A stretch of DNA of 64,000 bases. Source: Phycisphaerales bacterium (GTDB lineage Bacteria; Planctomycetota; Phycisphaerae; UBA1845; UTPLA1). The stretch lies in assembly GCA_020639075.1 (NCBI GenBank), contig JACKHI010000001.1, forward strand, positions 868,001 through 932,000, given 5' to 3'. The translations under genes and the position numbers were made by a program. Positions 16,999 through 25,242 of the stretch are shown here, piece after piece; positions within the stretch are counted from its first letter, which is position 1, and every line of letters starts with the position of its first letter. The notes under the pieces were generated by a model, which was not told the DNA's origin, did no database searches, and saw nothing but the letters and a program-made list of their open reading frames with translations.

Positions 16999-18572
16999 CT
17001 CACTTTGAGCATCTGGTGAACACTCTTATCAGCGATTTGCAGGCTATCGGCGAAGACCTGCATTTGGCACCGCCGGATACTTGCGGCTCGATGGTCATTA
17101 CCATACGTCAGCTAAAGCTGTTTCGTGGCCATCCCTCGCCAATCCGGCTATTGCTGTTGGCCCCAGAAAGAATTGCAGATACAAGTCCTGCATCGCAGGA
17201 TGTTTACTCCTACTGTGAAACTCTCGGCGTATTCGGCGATTCTCTCGATGTGATTCTCGCGATGAATACAGAGCACATTTCAGCTCCCAATTCACATTAT
17301 TGGATTCTTGTAAATTTGGTCGAATTTGCCGCATCTGTCCACCAAGGGGGAACTGCGGCACTGCGTACTCTACTGCTTCAGCATTTCCCTCTTTCGAGAC
17401 TAAGCCCATATCAGTCCTACCGGGCGGTGTCGGACGATATGTTCTTCGGAAGACGTGAATCAATGCATGATCTTTGCTCGTTAAGATCCAATATTGTCGT
17501 ATGTGGCCCGCGACGTATTGGAAAGTCCTCGCTCTGCCTGCAGGTTCTTCGGGCTCTCCGAAGGGACGCGAACTATCGCCACGCGATTGGGACCAAACGG
17601 GAAACTCGTTACATCTATAGCGTCTGTTACCTTGACGCAGGTACACTCGCGTCGCCAGACACTCTTTGGCCTGCACTTCTCAAAAGCATGGGGCTTGAAC
17701 TTCGCGACCTCAGAGGCGGCATTACCCACAAGCGCGATTTCAGGCAGAAGCTCCAACACAAGACAGATTTCGAAATACTGAACACACTCCTTACACACAA
17801 GTACAAACGCGCCACGATCCTACTAGATGAGGTCGATTCGCTTCTTGAGATGGACCAGACCAACAACTGGGCCGAGTTCAACAGGCTTCGCGTGCTTCAT
17901 GACACTTTCGGCTGCAGAATCATCTTGTTTGGCTATGAGCGCCTCTACCAGGCTGCACAATCGACAGCGTTTCCGCTCTTCGGCCGGAATAACATTCTGC
18001 AATTGCATGGCGTTTCTTACCAAGAGATCGAACGGCTTGTAGCGGTTCCAATGCAAGAACTTGGCATCCGCCTTGACGACGTCACGCAAATATCCGGCAC
18101 AATTTATCGATCCACGGGCGGTAGGCCTAATCTTGTCCAAGATATATGCCACGCTTTGCTCGAGCTATTGTCGGCAGAAACTCGCCGGAACGTGACAGTT
18201 CACGACCTGAAAAGGGTTTTGGCATCTGTGACACCAATCGAAGCACTGTATCGCTCGTTCTTGTCTTTACCAGATCCGCTATCTCGCCTGATCGCATATA
18301 TTTGTGCTCCGTACGGGGTAATTCAGGCTTTCGATGTCTTGAAGCAACTGCGCGAGAATTGGCGAATCGACGTCGACGATCACAATGTCATATTCGCCAT
18401 CGAGCGGCTTTGTTTCTACGGCATTGTGCAGCCAGTAAGTCACGGGCGAGAATACGCATTTGATAGCGATATTCTAGTGGAGAAACTGCTTCAAGACTTG
18501 GGTGCCGATTCAGGAATCTCACCGACCGAGGTGCTTAGTCACCGACTCCGCATCTCTCACGGCAGAACGTAA
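16995..18572 (+). CDS. STAND/AAA_16-type ATPase (second gene of three-gene operon)
   Basis: A 525-residue P-loop protein. Residues 1-140 form an unrecognised alpha/beta domain. A lead-in FFGRRESM (150-157) is typical of AAA_16/STAND ATPases, then come Walker A GPRRIGKSS (171-179), Walker B TILLDEVD (274-281) and a sensor-like strand RIILFGYE. The C-terminal 150 residues are helical and end in a winged-helix-like region (IDVDDHNVIFAIERL). STAND ATPases act as ligand-triggered switches in immunity and signalling. The start overlaps the M29-like gene by 4 nt and the stop overlaps the nuclease gene by 1 nt. No nuclease or TIR effector is visible in this chain, so the effector is probably the neighbouring protein. 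Confidence 0.75.
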   Translation: MTHFEHLVNTLISDLQAIGEDLHLAPPDTCGSMVITIRQLKLFRGHPSPIRLLLLAPERIADTSPASQDVYSYCETLGVFGDSLDVILAMNTEHISAPNSHYWILVNLVEFAASVHQGGTAALRTLLLQHFPLSRLSPYQSYRAVSDDMFFGRRESMHDLCSLRSNIVVCGPRRIGKSSLCLQVLRALRRDANYRHAIGTKRETRYIYSVCYLDAGTLASPDTLWPALLKSMGLELRDLRGGITHKRDFRQKLQHKTDFEILNTLLTHKYKRATILLDEVDSLLEMDQTNNWAEFNRLRVLHDTFGCRIILFGYERLYQAAQSTAFPLFGRNNILQLHGVSYQEIERLVAVPMQELGIRLDDVTQISGTIYRSTGGRPNLVQDICHALLELLSAETRRNVTVHDLKRVLASVTPIEALYRSFLSLPDPLSRLIAYICAPYGVIQAFDVLKQLRENWRIDVDDHNVIFAIERLCFYGIVQPVSHGREYAFDSDILVEKLLQDLGADSGISPTEVLSHRLRISHGRT

Positions 18573-20353
18573 TGACAATGCCGCATCTCCCAATAGAGGC
18601 CCGAATGTTCGTATTCGACCGCCCGTTGGAGCCGACGGAACCCGCTTTAGTGCCCACCGTGTTTGTTTGTCCTGGTGACCACACAGTCCTGACGATGATT
18701 CATCGACTTCGCCCCATTATCGTGACCGCACCGGCTGTCCAGGGGAAGTCTACGCTTCTTGCATATATCCGTTCCATTTGGCAAAACGCCTACCGTAGCG
18801 CGCAGGAGACAATACTCATCGCGCCTCCCTACACAGTTATGTCGAACCAAGTGTCGTTAGCCGGATTTCTAATTGCCAAACTCGAGAGCTTGCCGGCATC
18901 CTTAGATGTTGTTGATATTCTCGCAACCTCACAAGTGTGCAATCGTAATCGAGAGTCCTCGCGAAGTACCTTAATTATGCTTGACTTGTCCCAATGCACG
19001 GAGCCTCTGACTGTCCACTGGATCATTCACAATATTCTCTCACTCGCTGGAGAGCATGGAGAGCTTCTCTATGAGTTAAGAACGCAGGTCTTGATTACGG
19101 GTGATTATGAAGTCTCGATGCTGGGGACAGGGCCCTCATCACCCTTTGCAAAAACGGAATTACGAATTCGCAACTTGACGTCAGAAGAGACCACTCGGCT
19201 GTGCAGCCGAGTCTCAGAGTCGTCGCCTGTACAATTTGCGGAGGACGCGGCTCAGCTCGTCTACTCAGAAACATTGGGAGACAAGTACTACACCAACATT
19301 CTGGCAACTCACAGCATCCTCGAAGCCAAGAATACGAACAGTCGTATAGATGGCGAATGGACGGTCTCTCAGTCCCACGTTGAAAGCGTAGCACGCGATG
19401 TCCGGTCTGGTAACCTCGACGATGCACGTGTCCTGAAGACTTGCTTGGAAACTCTCAAACACGACCAAGGGCTCATCAGGACTATTCACCATCTAATGGA
19501 GGACGACACTGAGGCCTGGAGAGCTACCAATCTGGTGGAAAGACGCGAGCTTTTCAGGCTCGGCATCGTCGGACTTGTCGGCCAGAATAATCCTCCCATG
19601 CTCAGTGGTATCGAACCTGATTACCAGATTCGCAATCCAATGATACGAGATAGGATCCGACTATTTCTTTCCTCGCGCGCGAAGTCCTCCAAGAGCAGAC
19701 GAGGAGACGCAGGGTCCCCTGCTCACTCACATTTTGACGGCGGCGATTCTCAGTTGCGTGCGAGAACGACACCAATACAGCACGGCTCCGTTGACATCGA
19801 CCGCAACTACCAAAGGGCGAAGGACTTAACGAATCAGCTTCACTCGACTCCTGTGGGAAGAACTTTTGCACACCAATATCACGATATTATTCTCGAGGCC
19901 TTAGAGTGGATTTTCTCCAATCAACTTCGCACTCCTAGAAAAGAGCAGAAGATCCACAACGGCCGCAAGAGAATTGATATTTGCTTTGTTAACCGTGGCG
20001 ACGCTGGATTTTTCGAATATATAAGTAGGATGCACAGGATTTTCTGCCCATACGTTTTCTTCGAATGCAAGAACTACTCTGCAGAACCTGGCAATCCAGA
20101 ATTTGATCAACTAACAGGCCGATTTAGTGAGAGACGAGGGAAGTTCGGATTCTTGGTTTGCCGCGAATTGAGGAATGCAACTAATTCCCAAAAAGTCTTC
20201 GAACGTGCACGAGATGTATTGTACGACGATAGAGGTGTTGTCTTAGTATTACAGGATCAGGATATTTTCAACTTGCTTGAACTAAGGAAGAAGGGAGACT
20301 TCGGCAGGATTGATGAGTATCTTGAAGAACGTCTTTCTAGGCTAATAATGTAA
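18572..20353 (+). CDS. P-loop protein with C-terminal PD-(D/E)XK nuclease (third gene of three-gene operon)
   Basis: A 593-residue two-domain protein. The N-terminal half has a P-loop-like APAVQGKST (53-61), in which the usual first Gly is Ala, and a Walker B-like TLIMLDLS (133-140). A linker rich in Ser/Arg/Gly (about 368-405) follows. The C-terminal domain (about 410-593) carries a restriction-fold signature: Asp469 in KRIDICF, then Glu498-x-Lys500 in FFECKNY, followed by LTGRFSERRGKFGFLVCR. That matches nuclease domains fused to STAND-type ATPases in defence proteins. The start shares one base with the previous stop (TAATG). The 3' end overlaps the convergent Mrr-like gene by 17 bp. Likely the effector; the target (DNA or RNA) is unknown. 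Confidence 0.75.
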   Translation: MTMPHLPIEARMFVFDRPLEPTEPALVPTVFVCPGDHTVLTMIHRLRPIIVTAPAVQGKSTLLAYIRSIWQNAYRSAQETILIAPPYTVMSNQVSLAGFLIAKLESLPASLDVVDILATSQVCNRNRESSRSTLIMLDLSQCTEPLTVHWIIHNILSLAGEHGELLYELRTQVLITGDYEVSMLGTGPSSPFAKTELRIRNLTSEETTRLCSRVSESSPVQFAEDAAQLVYSETLGDKYYTNILATHSILEAKNTNSRIDGEWTVSQSHVESVARDVRSGNLDDARVLKTCLETLKHDQGLIRTIHHLMEDDTEAWRATNLVERRELFRLGIVGLVGQNNPPMLSGIEPDYQIRNPMIRDRIRLFLSSRAKSSKSRRGDAGSPAHSHFDGGDSQLRARTTPIQHGSVDIDRNYQRAKDLTNQLHSTPVGRTFAHQYHDIILEALEWIFSNQLRTPRKEQKIHNGRKRIDICFVNRGDAGFFEYISRMHRIFCPYVFFECKNYSAEPGNPEFDQLTGRFSERRGKFGFLVCRELRNATNSQKVFERARDVLYDDRGVVLVLQDQDIFNLLELRKKGDFGRIDEYLEERLSRLIM

Positions 20354-20852
20354 CTTTCGAATTCTCGCAGCCTGCCTTCCCCGCAACGAGATCATCGTAG
20401 GCTGCCCTCGCCCTTGTTCGCAGTTCAGTCTCGAATTCCGCGCCGGACACGATTCGAATCAGTTTGATTCCGCGTTTGGCGGCCAGCGTACTTGCGTGAT
20501 CTCGTACCGTGTTTGAGACCTTGCCCCCGCAGAATACCATCAGGTGGTCCGGCCTGGCATTCACTCGCATGTCGAGTGATCGAAAATCCTCTTCCAGTTT
20601 TTGTTTGTCGAGGCTTCGATAGTTGGCGCAGAACACACACACGGTCTTGGGAGACTCTTCCAATGGCGATGGCGGCATGATGCCCCATATGTCACGACCT
20701 CCATCGCTTCCCGATTCGCCCAGCCATGACAGTTCCCATTCTGTTGTGTAGGCCAGATAGGCGTACACGATGCGTTCAAACGCGTGCCCACCAAGATCTT
20801 CAAAATGGATGCGCCCAATGGGCATTCGATGCATTTCACACCATGCGGTCAC
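20337..20852 (-). CDS. Mrr-like restriction endonuclease domain protein
   Basis: A 171-residue protein with a REase-like core: an N-terminal helix (FEDLGGHAFERIVYAYL), GESGSDGGRDIWG with Asp54 as candidate catalytic residue, and a strand VCVFCANYRSL where many Mrr relatives have QCK or QCAN. The Lys of a classical (D/E)xK is absent there, so the active site may be migrated or weak. The end (AKRGIKLIRIVSGAEFE) resembles the last strand of the fold. It converges on and overlaps the three-gene operon. Starts at 20852 or 20822 are both possible. It could be a standalone type IV-like nuclease or an orphaned partner. Confidence 0.65.
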   Translation of the reverse strand: MTAWCEMHRMPIGRIHFEDLGGHAFERIVYAYLAYTTEWELSWLGESGSDGGRDIWGIMPPSPLEESPKTVCVFCANYRSLDKQKLEEDFRSLDMRVNARPDHLMVFCGGKVSNTVRDHASTLAAKRGIKLIRIVSGAEFETELRTRARAAYDDLVAGKAGCENSKVTLLA

Positions 20853-20928
20853 GACCTATGCGAATACTCAAAGTGCGTTAGCCCCAAATGTTCGCTACCG
20901 GAGGACCGACGGATTGTCAACCTCAGTG

Positions 20929-21673
20929 TCAAAAAGGGCCCTTACTCCAGTCAATGCGAGGGACTTTAATAACACGTCGCGAGTTCCTTGGAACAACGGG
21001 CATCTCCGTCCGCCTCGCGGCACGTGCCGTCGCCACCGCCATCTCAAGCGCGTCTGGCCCGTCATCATGCGACGCCTTGGGGAAGAGACGAAGCTGCTCG
21101 AGTAACAGGGTGTGACGGCGACTGAATTGCAGCGTGCCAGATCGCACCAAGGGCTGAAGACTCTGGATTCGACCGATCTTGTCCGTAGCGTTAGTGACCG
21201 GCTCCACGGGCAGATTCAGGCTCGCTCCTCTCGATCTTCGCTGTAATTCCTCCGCCAGGAACGACTGGAAATGATTCGCCTCGAATCCGAATCGCGAGTA
21301 CTTGCGTATCCGTTGATACGCCAAGATCGTTTCCAGAATCCGATCGGGCTTGCGGCGATCGATATCCGCATCCAAGACGTACAGTGTTCCACTGTCCGTA
21401 TCCTTCAGCAAGGTGATGATCGCCGAGTCGTCGGCATGTTTGCCCTCGCGGCCCAAGCTGGGATCGCACGCTCCGACAAATCGGCCTCGCTTGCCGAGAT
21501 GTTCGACGAGGGATCTCTCACTATCCCATCGATCTTCCCAGAACACGAAATCTTCCTCCAGAAAGAAGCAGTCGTCAGGATTGACGGGCTCGTTCTGCTT
21601 CTCGGCGTCGAAGGCGGCCGGGCCCTCGGTTTCCCGCATGAGCATCAACGTGTAATAGTCTTCTAGCTCGGGC
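20929..21673 (-). pseudogene. 3' fragment of a phage large terminase gene, cut by IS
   Basis: The 240-odd codons match the C-terminal nuclease half of the intact terminase at 31754-33391: MLMRETEGPAAFDAEKQNEP, GACDPSLGREGKHADDSAII, KIGRIQSLQPLVRSGTL and HDDGPDALEMAVATAR. The ATPase half is missing, because the frame runs straight into the IS left end at 21674. It has diverged from the full copy and has a different C-terminal tail, so it comes from a separate element and is not a fresh duplicate. Not expected to function. Confidence 0.85.
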
Positions 21674-21742
21674 TGACCTTTCCCCCTGAAATCAGACCGG
21701 GCCTTGGATTAGGATCCAGGCCCCGAATCAGGAGGAATGCAG

Positions 21743-22021
21743 ATGAGCAGGAAGCGTTTCAAGGCGGAGGAGATCGTCAACAAGCTGCGTGAGGCCGATG
21801 TGGCGATCGCTCAGGGCCGAACCGTTGCGACTGCATGCAAGCAGATCGGCGTGACGGAACAAACCTATTACCGGTGGCGGAAAGAGTACGGCGGCCTCAA
21901 GGCTGACCAGGCGAAGCGGCTCAAGGAGCTTGAGCGTGAGAACGCGCGGCTGAAGCGTTTGCTGGCCGATGCCGAACTCGACAAGGCGATCCTTCGTGAG
22001 GCCGCCAACCCAAACTTCTGA
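21743..22021 (+). CDS. IS3-family transposase OrfA
   Basis: A 92-residue DNA-binding subunit with an N-terminal HTH (MSRKRFKAEEIVNKLREADV, ACKQIGVTEQTYYRWRKEYG) and a leucine-zipper-like helix (RLKELERENARLKRLLADAE) used for multimerisation. The ATG at 21743 follows AGGAGG at 21730-21735; an upstream ATG two codons earlier is possible. Near the end, C CCA AAC at 22009-22015 fits an X XXY YYZ heptamer for -1 frameshifting into orfB. Confidence 0.93.
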   Translation: MSRKRFKAEEIVNKLREADVAIAQGRTVATACKQIGVTEQTYYRWRKEYGGLKADQAKRLKELERENARLKRLLADAELDKAILREAANPNF

Positions 22022-22053
22022 GCCCGCAGCGGAAACGCCTCGCGGTCGAGCAT

Positions 22054-22935
22054 GTGATTGACCTCATTGGCGTTTCCGAACGGCGGGCGTGCAAAGTGCT
22101 TCGACAATCACGAGCGACACAGCGGTATCTGCCGCAGGTGCGCGACGACGAAGCGCCGTTGACGCAGCGGATCATTGAACTGGCGGCGGTGTACGGTCGT
22201 TACGGAACACCGAGGATCACGGCGATGCTGCGAACAGAAGGCTGGCAAGTGAACCACAAACGTGTCGAGCGGATCTGGCGGCAACAGGGATTGAAAGTGC
22301 CAAGTAAGCAACCCAAACGCGGTCGATTGTGGCTCAACGACGGATCGTGCATTCGATTGCGACCGGAACACAAAGATCATGTGTGGGCATACGACTTCGT
22401 AAGTTGTCGAACGCACGATGGTCGTTCGTTCCGGATGCTGACGTTGGTCGATGAATACACGCGAGAGTGTCTGGCGATCGACGTGGCTCGGCGACTTAGA
22501 TCGGATGATGTGCTCGAACGACTGTCGTGGCTGTTCGCGACACGTGGCGTTCCCGATCACATTCGAAGTGACAACGGCCCGGAGTTCACTGCACATGTTG
22601 TTCGTGACTGGTTGAAGCGCGTCGGCGTGAAGACGTTGTTCATCGAACCGGGGAGCCCGTGGGAGAACGGCTACGTCGAGAGCTTCAACGGCAAGCTGCG
22701 AGACGAGCTGCTGAATGGAGAGATCTTCTACACGCTGCGGGAGGCAAAGGTGCTGATCGAGCAGTGGCGACAGCATTACAACCGAATCCGACCGCATAGC
22801 TCATTGGGCTATCGACCGCCGGCGCCGGAGGTGAATCAAATCGCGCCGCCGATGGCAGGCTGCGCTTCGCTCGGTTCCCTCGCTCCGCTCCGCCCGCCAT
22901 CGGCGTGTGTTCTGGGCGGTGCTGGACTAACATAG
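22054..22935 (+). CDS. IS3-family transposase OrfB (DDE integrase core)
   Basis: A 293-codon frame with an HTH_21-like start (RYGTPRITAMLRTEGWQVNH) and an rve integrase core. The DDE residues are visible in VWAYDFVS, IRSDNGPEFT and NGYVESFNGKLRDE. The GTG at 22054 is only a nominal start: the same frame is open back into orfA (LLSPQRKRLAVEHVIDLIGV), so the active enzyme is probably the OrfAB fusion made by -1 frameshifting at 22009-22015. The last 25 codons cross an inverted-repeat-rich stretch. Probably functional. Confidence 0.92.
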   Translation: MIDLIGVSERRACKVLRQSRATQRYLPQVRDDEAPLTQRIIELAAVYGRYGTPRITAMLRTEGWQVNHKRVERIWRQQGLKVPSKQPKRGRLWLNDGSCIRLRPEHKDHVWAYDFVSCRTHDGRSFRMLTLVDEYTRECLAIDVARRLRSDDVLERLSWLFATRGVPDHIRSDNGPEFTAHVVRDWLKRVGVKTLFIEPGSPWENGYVESFNGKLRDELLNGEIFYTLREAKVLIEQWRQHYNRIRPHSSLGYRPPAPEVNQIAPPMAGCASLGSLAPLRPPSACVLGGAGLT

Positions 22936-22964
22936 AGCGTGGTATTAACCGTGGGGAAAGGTCA

Positions 22965-23666
22965 CAACGTAAGATTCTCGGCAATCTTCTTATCGAGAGC
23001 AGTGTTTATGGTCGTCGGGTCCTTTTCTAACAGCAGGCAAAAATGCTCGAAGCTCTCGACGGGGAGCCTCAAGTCAGGCAAGTCACGAGACGCCTCCTCG
23101 TATTTTTCCCAGTCCTGAACATCAGACCCATAGATCGAGGCGTGGCCGTGCGAAATGTAGATGCCAGCAGAAATCGAATTGGTGACCTCCTTCACCACGC
23201 GGCTGGGGTTGGAAGTTCCGGCCTGCAGCTTCCCGAGAGCGTCGTCCGAAAGGTCGGGTTTCTTCTGTCTGTAGTGGGCAACATAGAGTGGTCCTAGTGA
23301 ATCGAATTTCTCGAGGACATCGTCGACCGTAGCCGTGAAGTCGTCCGGAGTTGTTTCCTTAGTGAAGTCTGCGACTACCTCAGAAAACTCCGTTGCCAGT
23401 GTCGGCGAAGCGATCACCAGCAAGTGTCCCCGCACGCCGTTTTCGAGAACGTCGAGTTCTATCCCCGGCCACGCTTGGGCTTCTTTACCCAGTCCGTTCT
23501 CGATGGTCTTGAACTGCACCAAATCGAAGACATTGTGATTGGTAATTGCGACAATCCTCACCTCGGTGGAAAGGATGGTCTTACAGAACGCATCCGCAGA
23601 GATTTCTCGTGTCCCGGCGTCGCCGGACTTGCACTTCTTGGTGTGTGTATGAATGTCGATTTTCAT
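22965..23666 (-). pseudogene. PHP-domain protein truncated by the IS
   Basis: The 234 codons encode a PHP phosphoesterase domain: MKIDIHTHTKKCKSGDA supplies the first metal-binding His pair, and IVAITNHNVFDL and WPGIELDV follow in family order. The coding frame ends exactly at the IS edge, where the terminal TGA of the IS (22962-22964) becomes the stop codon. In PHP-ATPases such as the protein at 5407-8388 this domain is followed by an SMC-like ATPase; here any C-terminal part has been lost. I read it as the 5' piece of a second PHP-ATPase-type gene. ATG at 23666; an upstream TTG at 23672 is less likely. Confidence 0.72.
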
Positions 23667-24116
23667 TCCCAATCCAGCTCCGGCTGCGAGGTGGACTTGC
23701 GTCGTCGCCCACTGTGCCGCCCAACTGCCACGCAGGTGCCGGTGAGTGGGCCGTAAGCCAATTTGATCGGCAAGCGCAGTCGGGATTATTGCCGCTTCGA
23801 CTCCCGCCCATCGACCTATTCCATTCTAAAGCAAAATCTGTAGCACAGACCACAAGAAAGTTAAGAAGCCTACCTCCGTCGTCTACCCTGGTAATAGCCT
23901 CAGCGAAACCTCGCCACCAGCGGCGGATCGGACAAGGGGCGACAGCCCACTTGGTGCCAGATTAGCTAGTCACTTCCCCGAAATGCGCTGCCACGCGCTT
24001 TCGCCGGGCATCGGGTACTTATGGCACGCAGAACTGCATCCGATTAGGATACCTGCATGAGTACAAGAACGAAATGGTTTTGTTGAGTACATCTCGCCAA
24101 CCTCTTGAGGTCTCAC
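23667..24116. other. Intergenic region, divergent, no gene seen
   Basis: About 450 bp between the divergent PHP and trypsin-like genes. I see no gene or RNA. It must carry the promoters of both. Confidence 0.4.
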
Positions 24117-24866
24117 ATGTCCCAGACTGAATGGTACGAGGTAGTAGACATCATTCGGCCCCACGTAGTGCAACTGTCGACTCCCAGCAGCACGGGGACC
24201 GGATTTCTTATATCCCACGGTGCCGGTCGTGAGGATGTATACGCTGTAGCAACAGCGGCGCATGTGGTATCGCACGCGCATTTTTGGGAGGAGCCAATCC
24301 GGGTCTACCACCCCGAATCTGATAGAACCGACATGCTAAAGGTGCAAGATAGGGCCATCCAACTCGACGTCAGTCGCGACACCGCAATGCTGCTATTCGG
24401 TCAAGGCGAGATTGAATTTCCAGACGATCGGCTTCCATTGACTCCCCAAGGCCGCAATCTCCGAGTTGGTAACGAAATCGGGTGGCTTGGATTTCCCGCG
24501 ATCCAAGGCGCGCAGTTGTGCTTCTTCAGCGGTCGCGTAAGCGCGAATCTAGGTGACCAAGACGCATATCTCGTCGACGGCGTTGCGATCAATGGCGTTA
24601 GTGGAGGTCCAGCTTTCTTTCCAACCGGCGTTTCCAAATCTCCAGTTCGGGTCATGGGTGTCGTTTCTGCCTACGTTCCAAACCGCGCAACGGGGGAAAC
24701 GCTTCCGGGGCTTTCGGTGGTCAGGAATGTAGAGCAGTTTCACGCGTTGGCCAAACAGTATGCGACTATTGCCCAAGCCCAGCATGATGAGGTTTCGATG
24801 TCTGCTAACGCAGCCCCCGTACGGCGACGTCGTGCGACCGGCGCTCCCAATCTACACAACCAATAA
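24117..24866 (+). CDS. Trypsin-like serine protease domain protein
   Basis: A 249-residue protein with the chymotrypsin-fold triad: His49 in VATAAHVVSH, Asp88 in DVSRDTAMLLF and Ser162 in NGVSGGPAFF. There is no signal peptide and no PDZ domain, so it is unlike secreted DegP proteases and probably acts in the cytoplasm. Cytoplasmic trypsin-like proteases of this size are recurrent parts of predicted conflict systems, but here it has no clear partner: upstream is a divergent broken PHP gene. The ATG at 24117 gives MSQTEWYEV; a TTG four codons earlier is possible. A basic tail (VRRRRATG) ends the protein. Confidence 0.8.
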   Translation: MSQTEWYEVVDIIRPHVVQLSTPSSTGTGFLISHGAGREDVYAVATAAHVVSHAHFWEEPIRVYHPESDRTDMLKVQDRAIQLDVSRDTAMLLFGQGEIEFPDDRLPLTPQGRNLRVGNEIGWLGFPAIQGAQLCFFSGRVSANLGDQDAYLVDGVAINGVSGGPAFFPTGVSKSPVRVMGVVSAYVPNRATGETLPGLSVVRNVEQFHALAKQYATIAQAQHDEVSMSANAAPVRRRRATGAPNLHNQ

Positions 24867-25242
24867 CGGATTCCGCTCTGGTACCGGTAGTGGCCGGCCT
24901 ATCAGTGCAATGACCCCGGCGTGAGGTCCGACCCCGTCCGAGCGTAGAGCTCGTTCGGCGCGTCGGACTCGCCCAGTACTACACCAACCCCACCCGCCCT
25001 CGCCATCAGCGAAGGATCGGAGATTTCAACCTCCGATACGCCTGCAACATAACGGCTCCCGACGGACATAAACCCAGCATTGCTGAATGAATCTCAATCG
25101 CCCCCGCAGCACCTTGCGACGCCCGGCCCCGAGGGAATTCGCTGCAACAGTTGGCCGGGTTGGCTTGACCGGATGATGGCCGTCTTTTTGCTCTCGGGTT
25201 GGATCAAGCATTGATGCAAGCGCAGGTCGGCGTACATACAGC
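24867..25242. other. Convergent intergenic region, no gene seen
   Basis: About 375 bp between convergent genes. I see neither a coding signal nor a clear hairpin terminator. Confidence 0.35.

Larger units (their letters stand above)
21674..22964 (+). mobile_element. Complete IS3-family insertion sequence (about 1291 bp)
   Basis: Bounded by TGACCTTTCCCC at 21674 and its inverted match GGGGAAAGGTCA ending at 22964, with TGA...TCA tips as in many IS3 elements. It holds orfA and orfB in overlapping frames. I see no flanking target duplication (GGC before, CAA after), and different broken genes lie on each side, so deletion or recombination followed insertion. Fragments of the same or sister elements are at 9412-9505 and 38361-38512. 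Confidence 0.9.
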
